NCBI RefSeq assembly: GCF_040954835.1
Contig: NC_090716.1
Location: 8,634,775-8,698,774, forward strand
DNA from: Lepisosteus oculatus
Lineage: Eukaryota; Chordata; Actinopteri; Semionotiformes; Lepisosteidae
Direction of reading: 5' to 3'
DNA: 64,000 nt
Position 1 is the stretch's first letter. Each line of letters begins with the position of its first letter. The position numbers were made by a program, and so were the translations under genes. This document shows positions 50,601 to 62,600 of the stretch, one piece after another. Below the pieces are notes generated by a model that worked only from the letters and a program-made list of their open reading frames with translations, did no database searches and had not been told where the DNA came from.

Positions 50601-53600
50601 GATTTTGACTTTGACGTGATTGTGGGGGCAGACGGACGCCGAAACACCCTGGAAGGTTGGAAACATGTGGCCCATAATGAACCACAGCTCTAGATTAAGG
50701 CTTGTTTTCACTCAGACGCGTTAAAGACTGAGCACGTGCTTAGGGAGAGCAGGGCATTAATTGAAAACTGACAGTTGCTACTCAGGAAAGTATTGCAAGA
50801 CAGCTGTACTAAATCTAAATCTAAATGCACTAACTCTAACAACAGCAAATAACTAGTTTCTCTAGTTTTCTGTTCCTGGTTTTCTCATTAGTGTTAATTA
50901 TTTTTTTTAAATGCCAAATTGTTTCCAAATACACATTAAAAAGTTATGAACCTATAAATTCATACTAGCCTCTGTAATCTCTTTTCACATGCAATTTTTT
51001 AGGAGCTGTGTACAATGATGTCATTGCCTTTGCTACTAATGTTAGGTTGCTCTTTATACATGTTCTGCCAAACTACAGAAACAAAGTAAACCACAGAACC
51101 TATGTAATCATCTGGCTCGTGTTCAACAGTTTATGCATGCTTCTGGGAGTTTCATGTCTGAAATCTCTTACCATAAAAAAATCTTTCTTCCAAAAAAGGA
51201 GAGCTTCGCTCATCTAAAAATAATGAAACGTTTGGCTAGACTATAATTTAAAAAAAGCCAAAAAAAAGTTCTCTGTCCGGCTTTATTTTAACTTCTTTTC
51301 CACTTGTCTGAGGTTAGTTAAATCTACCTCAAACTGTTATTTTAAAAGCAATATTTCCAGATTTTCAAAGAGTGATGCGTTAGGAAAATGCCTCTATAAA
51401 ATGGGAGCAGAGATGAGTCCAGTGGAACATCTCTGGACTATATTTATTATGGTCTTTCCCTTTGGTATACAGTCCATTCCGTTATTTCTGGTACACTTAT
51501 CTGTACGGACATAGTGGGATATGGATTTCAGGTAGCCGGTTTATTAAAACAGGGCACTACCTGTTAGAACATTATCACTAACACATACTTCCAGCCAAGA
51601 CTGGTTTCCTTTTTATACACGTTTTTACAGCCGACCCAAGTAATTTTGTCATGCCCCTGTCTGAGTGTATATGCTACTGCCTGAAGCCATATGGGTTTTC
51701 CTTGCCTAGTGTTTGTATTTATTAGACATTCTTACCTATATTGTGCTTCCGTATTTTCCATTTTATAGATGAACACTCATAACACCCCAATTTTGGGCTA
51801 CTTTGATAGTGAAGGATGAATATAAGTATAACTAGTGCATATTAGAGATCAAAGACTTAACAGTTTTACCTTTTTTTCTAGCCCTGCTAGAAAATGCTAG
51901 CCTTTGTTTTTTCCGACTTATACATTTGTGGAAATAGTCAACATAATTTCACTTTTTCAGATGCCTGCATGTATTTGGGATAAATCATTTCATTTAGGTC
52001 TCTATCAGGAACAAAATCTCAAATGGACATTGGGTGACGAAATAAAATCTTACTTCACTGAATTTTCGTTTTTTTTTACAAAAGTTTTTCTTTATAGGTA
52101 GATCACATGGTGTTGTTCCTCTGCTTTTTAAGACCCATGGTACTGTTAAGTGGCTCTAAGACTGAGTCCTTCAGATTTAAAAAGTCAAACATAGGAAATC
52201 CACAATCTTCTCTTAGTGCTTATTATATTACATCACAATCATTTTATTAGTTTGCTTCATCCAAGCACAGAATCATTTTGCTGTTGCTCATTTAGTTTTA
52301 AAATCTAGGATATTAATGGCTAGACTTCTACTTAAAATAACTTGCATTTGCTTAAGACAAAATCAAGTCTGATTCTTGTGGCTGTAATGTTCTGTGCTGT
52401 ACACTACTGCACAGCAGGGAGGTAATGATCTTGCTTGCTTTGTTCAGGTTTCAGAAGAAAGGAGTTCCGTGGCAAGTTGGCTATAGCAATCACTGCCAAC
52501 TTTATAAATAGAAACACGACTGCGGAGGCGAAGGTAGAAGAAATTAGTGGTGTTGCTTTCATCTTTAACCAGAAATTCTTTCAGGATCTCAAAGAAGAAA
52601 CAGGTGGGTGTCTACTCCCTTTTTTGGTGTTGCAGACATTATTACAAAGAACTTGAGTGAGGAAGATATTGGGTTGCTAACTGTCCAGGAATGGGCCAGT
52701 TTTAAAATTAATTCCCTTTTGTATGAAAGTCACAGTTGGGTGCCTTTTATCATAAGGTGTTTTACTGGCAAACATCATTGTTATGCACAACCCTTTCTTG
52801 ATGGGAGAGAAGGTCTAGGAAATTTCTCAGATTCAGGAATTTGTATTTTCTATTTCTTAAGCATGCATTAAGAGGAGGATTTAGGAGTTTTGCACAGTGT
52901 AACCCACAATGTCTTTCACAGATGGGGTTCCCAATGTACAGAATTTCTCTCTTCCATTGCCTGATCCCTAATCCTGAGTTAATGAAACCGCAGAGCAAGC
53001 ATATCATTCACAGTAGCACAGAAGACGATGTATAACAGGAATTGTGAGGAAATTAGATTTCTTTCATTGTGTGGTCATTTTAATCATAAACCATTATGTA
53101 ACTCACCAGACTTTTAATATGAGGTCACATTACATACTTTTAATGCCGTGCTATTATTGCATGGGATTATAATATACAAGTATAAATTCTTCCAAATGTA
53201 TTTTTGTACATCATGATTTGCATATGATTGAGTGTAGTAAAATACAGTGAGAGCATGTTTAAACTAAAGAAACAGCATAAATGAGGTCAAACCAAGGCAA
53301 TCATGTGAATATACTGTGAATATATCTTAATTGTGATAAACCTTTTGAAAAAATAAGTAGCAAACGGCAAGTTCTAGAAACACACCTATTGCTGGATTTA
53401 TTGCAAGGTTAATGCCACAATATATAATATAAAATAATTTGAATACAAAAACTTAAGATTGCTAGGCTTTTATCAGGATAGCTTAATTTCCAGAGCCTTT
53501 TCACTTTTTTTCTTTCTGTCATGTTTTCATTCTTGTACAATTTTGTCACCAGGCTATTTCAAAGAAATACTTTCAATCTAGTAGTCAGATCTGTGAAAAT

Positions 53601-56600
53601 GGTCAATTTGGGAATACATTATGCACTTGTATCATGACAACAATTCTGTAGCCATAATGTAGCTGCACCAAGGAAATAAATCATTGCAAATAATTACATT
53701 ATCTCTGTTGTGGACAGTGCTCTCAAATTATTTGTATCGTGAAGTAATTTATCTTTTCACTTCTGTTTTCAGGAGTAGACCTGGAGAACATTGTGTACTA
53801 TAAGGATGACACTCATTATTTTGTCATGACTGCTAAGAAGCAAAGTCTTCTGGACAAAGAAGTTATCATTCATGTAAGGAGCTTATTCCAAGACTGCAGC
53901 ACTGTGGTAGATTTATGTTGCATGTTGCTTTTGAGTTCAACTGAAATGTTTGAGTTTCACTTTGAATGTAGAGTTATCACACCTATGGAACTTTCACAGA
54001 TTCTCTTAAATCATACATCTTTGCTAAATCAATCACTGATGCAAGTAGATAAAAAAAACCCAGAAGGGTTACAAGAACTCCATTCAGGCCATTTGGCTTT
54101 CAAGGAGCTGACTGATCCCTAATTCATCTTCTTCATGGTTCCTAGGAGATACATTGGTGGACAGTTTGCTCCAGACAGGCCTATTTGTCTAAAGAAGATT
54201 CATTTGAAAAGTGCAATTCCCTTCATGCTCCTTTGCTCACTATTAGAGAAATTTGGTTCCTTTATGCCCGTCTGTGTATATAGTACAGTACAGTATGTGA
54301 CATTCCTTTTGGGACCGCAATCTCAAGGTTATAATAAGGAGTCCATAACTGATTGCAGCTCATAAGAACCTGCATTTTACTTGAGCAAATTGCATGACAT
54401 GTCTTAATGTTTTTAGAAGCTTCTGCCTTCAGTTTTTGTGATATACGGGGCTATAGTGACATACTGTAGTTGACACTATGCAATGCAGAAATCCTCCATC
54501 GGTGAGGCGCAACCCATGGACACCAGCTGCCTTGGTTTCTCACATAATTCCCCACATATTTCCCCACTGCGCGGCAAGGAAAACTATTAAGCATTAAAGA
54601 TTGTTCTGCCTTTTTTCAATCACAAAAAGGAAAAAGAGGATATATTAATCCTGCAACTTTGACACGATAAGGTGACTTTTGATTGAAATTAAAAATAATT
54701 TAAAGTGGTTTCTGGTTAATATTACAACTCCATGTGACATGTTTTCTTCATTTTTCCTCCCTAAGTTTACAGATTCATCAGTGCAAGCTACCAGCCTTTT
54801 AAAATACTTTTGCTTATGACGGGCTTGAAGAAGGTGCTGACTTTTAGTTATAGATACTATAATATAAAATCCACTGATGGTATGCACAAGCAAGCAGGGG
54901 GAGGACAATGATAAGACACCAGATTAGAGAATGCTGCTCGGTACTGAAGAGTGCGTCTCTGGCAACATACCAGTTTGACAAGTACTGTCTGGAAACTGTA
55001 AACGTCCAAACAAAGATATAAAAACAGGGTCATAAACATCGCCTGAGGGGATCAGATTACAGACAAGCACTACAAGTCTTAATATGTTTCCACAGCAGTT
55101 TACTTCACACAGTACTGACACAACTATAACAAGACTCATTGCGTTTTAATTTTAAAGAATGTGGTAGAATAATTAATCTTTTTTTTCTGGTTTAATGCAC
55201 TCTATTTTTTAGGGAAATGTTTTTAGATCTTGTTCTGGAAGTATAGTTTTTGTTTTTCTAACTTATTTCATTGGGGAATTGTACACTGAAATAATTTTGA
55301 GAAACAGGGGTTCAAACTTTTCTAAGCTGCAGACTTTCCACATTTGTAAGAGCTGTATAAGCTGTGAGAAACTTTTAACTTTTTTTCAACTCTGTAATGT
55401 AACCTTCATAAGTAAATGTTAATTTTATTTTTTTCTTAATAATGTGTGTTCCTAAAAAGATTTTTTCATTAATTTACCTACTATATTTTACTTTTTAGTA
55501 GTTTGACTGTTGGTTTAGTACCTCATAAATTAATGTTTAATAATAATATACTACTGAACCACAATGTATACAATACGATGTATATATTACAGTACTTAAA
55601 GACCAACATTCAGTGAATTACAAGCTCTGAACTTGGTCCAATAGATCTTGATTAAAGATTAAAGATTCAGAAGCTTTAAGTAAGGAAGCAGCCTCCTCAA
55701 TCCTGGTTACCTTGGTTACCATCCATTAGTGACAAGTGTATATTTAGTTGCTTTTTTTCTCCCTTAATCAGGACTACATTGACACAGAGAAGCTTCTCAG
55801 CAGCAACAATGTGAACCAAGAGGCACTGCTCTCCTACGCTCGTGAAGCAGCCGACTTTGGTACAAACTATCAGCTGCCATCCCTTGATTATGCAATAAAT
55901 CACTATGGCCAACCTGATGTGGCCATGTTTGACTTCACCTGCATGTATGCCTCTGAGAACGCAGCCCTGGTCAGGGAAAGGTTTGGGCATCAGCTGTTGG
56001 TTGCTCTTGTCGGGGACAGTTTGCTGGAGGTGAGCAGGGGACCTTTTCATTTCCTTTTGACTGCAAAAGTACCTTTCACATCTATTTTTGTAAGTCGGTG
56101 TGTAGTTATTTGAGCACCCCAGAGGCATGAAATAGTATATATTGGCTTGTTTCCTCTGTAACTGTATGGATTCCAGTGTAGCTCTCTGTAGAAAAATCTG
56201 GATTAGTAAATCGGACTTTGATCACTTTGGTAAAGATAAGTGAATGTCAGTTCAGCTTTCTGTGCATTAGTGGCTTTCTAGTGTGATCTAAAACGAGGAA
56301 TAAATTTAATTTTCACCAGATGCAAAGAGTGCATTTAAATGCATATTGCACACAGTGTAGTATGCCCATCACAGGGGCTATAGGTACAGTAGTCATATAA
56401 AAGCTACGTTCATGCTTGAGATCTGCTGCTGCTTATTGAAAAATGTAGGTGGCTCCTCCTTTTTCTTTCTTTGGCTTTACCCTTGTGTTGAGATCAGAGT
56501 TCAGTACTACAGAAACTTTTCCCACATTTCTTGGCTCTGGTTTGCAAAAACAAATTGTGATACCTTTTATCTTTTTACTAATTTATGTCCTTGAGAGTTG

Positions 56601-59600
56601 CATTTACTCCCTTTGAGTTCAAAGGCTCTGCTGAGCACCTGGAAAGCTGTGTATTGCAATGTCTCTGCAGCCCTTCTGGCCCATGGGAACTGGTTGTGCC
56701 CGCGGTTTCTTGGCTGCCTTTGACACAGCATGGATGGTGAAGAGCTGGGCAGAGGGTAAAGCCCCACTGGAGATGCTGGCCGAGAGGTAGCTGTGGAAAC
56801 GTCTCTTTGAATCTGTCGAATTGCTGGTCTCAGTTCTTGTTTTGCTGTGGTCATGGCCTCAGGAGTTAGGTTAACACTCTTTCTAAAGAATGCAGGTTTC
56901 AAGCACTTGAGAAGTTTCATAGAGATAGGCAACGGTAACCCATTGCCTGTAAGCACCAATAACTACAACCATCCTGGCTTGCTGATTCATAATTGCAATA
57001 TGAATACAGCTGAAACTTAAAGATGCAGATTTAGAAATTGTAATTTCTATTAAATGTATGTGTTATGTTGCTCTTGTGTGTGCAGATAGAAACTGTTGTA
57101 ATAAGATGTTACCAAAAGAGAATCCCATCTTTTAAGACATTTTCTAAGTTGTATATTCTTCCATGATGAAGGAGTCTTGGTTTAAAAAATATTCTAGGAG
57201 GACAAGCATGTCCCTCACATTAAGGCAACAGAACGATTAGAATAGTTTGCGTTCATAAGTTGAAACTCTTATCCATTTTCAGAGAAAGTGTTTATAGATT
57301 GCTGCCCCAGACAACCCCAGAAAACATCACCAAAAATTTTGAGCAGTACACCATCGATCCAGCAACTCGATACCCAAACCTCAATTCTAACTGTGTGAGG
57401 CCACTTCAGGTCAGTTTTTTGTCTTCTTTTAAAAAAATGTTTGATTAAATCTACAATAAATGATCAACTCTGGAACCCTCACCACAGCTGTGTGGGCTCC
57501 TGTTGACCAGGGTATCCTTGGCTGGCCAAAGTGACTGGTGTTTACCTGGTGCCAGTGAGCCTGCAGTGTTGTCAGTGAGAGAACTTCTGTATTCCACATG
57601 GCACTACCTAGTTCCAACCTAGCTCCCCTGAAATCCAGTCTTGCAAAATATAGCTCAGTAGCTGTGTGTAAGTGTGTGTACAGCCCATGTACTCCCTATA
57701 TGGCTGGTAATTGAAGGTCAATATCAATCATAGACTCATAGTACTAATGCAACTAATCATAGTACTATCACATGTAAGGTCATACAGACAATTGTTAGAA
57801 CCACACTAAAGGATCACATACAGTATATGGAAATTGTGTCCATGGGAATAGTTAACATGGATTTAGAAAAGGTAGGTCTCACCTGACCAAATTGTATGAG
57901 CACTTTGAACAATGGGTACACACGGGGCATATTATATGGTGTATTTAGATATTTAGATGGCTTTAAATAAATTTCCTTGTACAAGATTAATTCTCCAATT
58001 ACAGTTGCATTCAGTCAAATGTGTGTATTTAGATTGAGAGTATAGGTGAGACATAAATGCTAAAATTAGAGCGCAATGAATTGGGGATCTAATTGGGGAT
58101 CTAAACTGAGAGCACTGCTCTTCCTAATTTTAATCAATAAAGATTCTACTATTGCAGATAATACCAAAAAACAGGATTAGCTAATGCTATAGAAGCAACC
58201 AATGAAATTTAATAACATTTAGCTAAGATCAAAGACTGGGCAACTACCTTGGGGATGATATTTAATGTAGACAAGGGCAGTACTTCAGTCAATAAGTGGC
58301 TGTATTGTCTCCTCTCCTTTATAACCAATCTTATGTGAACTGCCAAAAGCTTTATAGAACCATGGCAAAGTTTTAATTAATTTTTAACTTGTTAATTAAA
58401 AGGTAGAACTGTGAATGTAAATTGGGTATTAAGTGCAAATCCATTTTACATTTTCTGCTAGGCTCTGGTTTTTGTTGATTGCAGTGTGCTGACTACATCG
58501 ATCAGCATTGCATATTTACTCTCTATTTCATAGGTACGCCATCTCTACATCACTGGTGAGCTACAACCTTGTACCCTTGAAAGAGCAGCTTCAGTGAGAA
58601 GATCTGTTAATCTTTCTCGACATGGTAAGTCCGCCAGTTATTTGATGAACTCAAGTGTCAGGACAGCAGAATCTTTCTCACCTTCAAAACAGTGTATATT
58701 ATGTCTGAGCTGTTTCAGACGACTGAACCTTCTCTATCTGTACAGTAGGGAGTGAAGTGAAGCCTGCTGAAGATCTAGATTGTCGCTAATAAGTCAACTG
58801 TGATGATATAGGATGATGTAATGCAGTCAGGCTGCTCTTTGGTGCAGTGGTTAGCATTGCTGTTTCACAGCGTTGGGGCCCTGGTAGACGTCTGCTACCC
58901 GACTCGAGCCTGATAGGGCCCGACAAAGTACCAGGTTTCGGGCTGGGTTCGGGTTTGTTTCCTAATAAGTGAAAATGAATTATTATTATTTTATGTTTTA
59001 ATTGATTTTTATAAGAAGAAATTCGTAACTCGTTTTGCGCACTCGCTCATTCTCTCTCTCTCGTATGTGTGTAACGGGGCCTACCTAGCTATCTGTTCGC
59101 AATGGATGAAATAAAACAAAAACTCACAAAGGGAGAACTACTCAAAATGCCAAATGAGTCAGGGACAGCTTCGTTATGGAACCATTTTGACCTAAACACC
59201 AGTTTTTCTCAGCACATGGAGGAAAAGAGAGTGACCGATTTCGGGTTCTGGTTGGGTTCGGTTTTCAAATTTGGCAGTACCATTAGGGCTTGGTCGGGTC
59301 GGGTCTCAAGGTCTCGGGTACAGGCCGGGTTTGGGTTTCAATGTCATGCCCGTGCAGACCTCTAGGCCCCGAGTCCAGTTCTCCTTGGATTCTCATGTGT
59401 TTCATCTAGGTTCTCCAGTTTACTCCCTCAGTCCAAAGACATGCTGGTAGGTTGTCTTCTGGGAAACTTGGTGCTGGTGTGAGTCTGTGTGTTTGTGTCT
59501 GTGTCTGCTCTGCGATGGACTGGTGCCCTATGCGGGGTGTATCCTGCCTTGCACCCGTTGCTTGCCAGGATAGGCTCTGGCTCCAGCTCCCCCACGACCC

Positions 59601-62600
59601 TGTAATGCATAAAGCAGTTAGAAAATGGATGGATGGACTTTAATACAATTTATTTTTGGAGTGTGAAGTTGAAATGATGATGAGTTTTCTTTTATTTGTC
59701 CTGGCATCAGAGTGTATGTAATATAAGCCTCAGCGATTGAGACAGTTTCTCTTTTAGTCTGGTGGATAATGCATTTGCAACCATGGGTGACCAGTTCAGT
59801 CCTCCTACTTTTCAAATATATAAAGACTTTTATACTTTCATCTTTGTGGTTAGTTGTTAACCTGTTAGTCATCGGTTTTCATTTTGCAATTCAGTGTTTA
59901 TTTCTGTACTGGGAACAAAGTACAGTCTGAAGTTTGTTTTTCTAAGGGGATTAATGAGGTTTGTGGAATTTGTTTTTTTTAGGTTTTTGTCTTGTCGTCA
60001 GCAGTGAGTATATCATAATTCCAGAAGAGAGGCATATCTTAAATGGATATGTCAGACTTGAAAGAAGTTAAAAGAGCCTTGAATTTCATGTAATTAATTT
60101 GAAAAGCTATACACGCACAAAATAATTAAAATAGCTGGCCAGACTGCAAGATACTGTAACTAAGCAACATAAAAAGCAAAGCACAAATCCGGAAGGACTA
60201 ACTAATGAATTCTGGTCTTTTGATTAATAGATTATAATAGACCTGGGAGTTAGCAAGACTTTCATCTGTTTTGAGGAGTTCAGTGTGCAGCCTCATTCTT
60301 GAGGTTTTTTCAAAACTTTTTCTCCAACATGTTGGTCCATTCCGTCTTTCCCCCAGATCTCATCAGTAAAACAATAAAAAGAGGCAAAAGAACCAAACTT
60401 TGCATGCTCATCACAAATAATAAACTGTACTGGGTAAAATAAATGTTAACATAAGTGACTAAGCTTTTGCTACACTACGAGCGAGTAACCAGATCTGCCT
60501 GTTATTATGTGGTTATATTAAGAATATTTAGTTCTGTTTTAGTAGTGGATGAGCTGATGCTTCACGTATTGAGGGCATCTGTACTCTCCTTTTGTGATAA
60601 GCTGGAGAGGTTTGCAATGCAACTTTGGTGAAGTAGGAGTCAGGTTTGGAAATGATGCAAGCAGAGTGCTCCTAATCATATCTTCTTGTGATGTCTTCTG
60701 TTGCAGAATCTGAAATTCGACCCAATCGGCTTTTGACATGGTGTCAGAAGCAGACAGAGGGCTACAGGAACGTGATTGTCTCTGACCTCACCACTTCTTG
60801 GAAGAGTGGCCTGGCACTGTGTGCCCTAATTCATAGCTTCCGAGCTGACCTTGTGTAAGTAGCCTTTAAGACCATTTTATACTGCTGTAGGTGTAATATG
60901 CAGAACTACATTTACTTTATTTACAGTGCCCTCTATAATTACTTTGACAGAGAAGTCAAAATTGCCGTTTTTTTTCTGTATACTCACGCATTTTGGTTTG
61001 AGATAAAAAGATGCACATGAGGCAAAAGTACAGAATGTCACCTTTTATTCCTGGGTATTTCTGCATGTATGCTTTAACATTTTAGAATAATACCACTTTT
61101 TATATTCCATCTCCCCAATTTAGTTGAACATAAGTATTGGGAAAAATTTACTAAAAGTAAATGAAAGTAGTATAAAATTTAGTATTTGGTTATAAATCCT
61201 TTGCACACAATAACTGCATCACGCCTGCGACCTCTTGAAATCATCAAAGTCTTGATTTGTTCTTTTGAAGTGCTGTGCCCAGCTTTTGCTACAGCCAGTT
61301 TCAGTTGCTATTTGTTCTGGGGGGTTTCAGTAGATTGTGATACATCTGTTCTATTTAGGTTGTTAGTGATTGCAGTGACAATTGTTTTAGAGTTCTTCTT
61401 CACAGCTCAGATAATTTTTCTATCATCAACTGCAATTGTTTTCTTCAGCTGACCTAGTTGTTGCTGTTTGCTAAGTACACCAGTGGTTTCTTTCTTTTCC
61501 AAGATATTTCAAATTGTGGATTTTACTATGCCCAGATTCTCTGCTATGGTTCTGATTGTCTTCATGTTGGTTTGGGCCTGCTAACTCCAAAGGCAGACAC
61601 CAAAGAGAAGAGCAAAGGCTAAATCCAACATTACACATTCACAGCTCTTTTCTGTGTGCACAACCAATAAACACCTGACCAATAACAACCACCTGGCAGC
61701 CAATTGTGCCAGTATTTATCCTCTCCTGAAACACGAAAAGTGCTACAATTATTCTACAACAATGTAACATATGCTGTAAGCACTGAAATACTCAGAATAA
61801 AAGTAACATTTTGTATTTTGCTTCATATTTATCTGTTCATCTCAAATCCAAATTCCTTGAGTATAGAGAAAAAATAGCAATTTTTACTTTAGTGTCACAA
61901 TACTTCTGGAGCACACCGTATGTAGAAATATGACCTGAATAATTTGATTCCTTTCATCTGCCTTGGAATCTTATTCTCTGTTCCTACCATTTTAAGGAGT
62001 TATACATTTCTTAACTGCAAGAACAATCTGACCTGTAAGAAAATTGGAGCTGATTGAATGAAAGAAGATAAAACCATTTTCATACAACTTTTTCATTCTT
62101 TTTTTTTGCACTTGCATGAGAACATTCTCACGTGAATTGCACTAAAAAAAGAATTATCAAGGGATTGCATTACATTGCATTTCACTATTTGAGCTATGAA
62201 TTACAGTAGCTTCTTCGGTTTGAAAGCAGCTACGGATTCCAGCTGAAAAGGAATGGCTTGTGTGCAAACACTGCTTTGTCCACACCCAGGAACAGCACAT
62301 GCTGCAGATTCATTCTGCATGCCAGCCTTCCCTCGCTGTCGCACATAGCCGTGATAAAACATAACACTCAGACAAGCTGTTTCTTTTATTTCCTGAATGA
62401 CCTAAGTGTGTTGATTAGCACAGTGGCGGAGGGAGAAAAGAGTTTGGATAGCTTTTCCATGTGTTATAATTCACACGTATTATCCAGGGTAATGAATTAT
62501 TTCTGGCACTGTGCGAGTGGTTATGGGAGCCTTCCAGTATTCTATTTTCCCAGGCCTCGCTCTTGTCCATCAGGAAAGCCGGTTTTCCTTACGATAGCTG

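Noticed and set aside
55697..56128. 143-codon minus-strand ORF
   Set aside because: Antisense to MICAL2 exon 7, whose sense product matches the family across the whole exon.
56567..56959. 130-codon minus-strand ORF
   Set aside because: Antisense to MICAL2 exon 8 and flanking intron; no domain.
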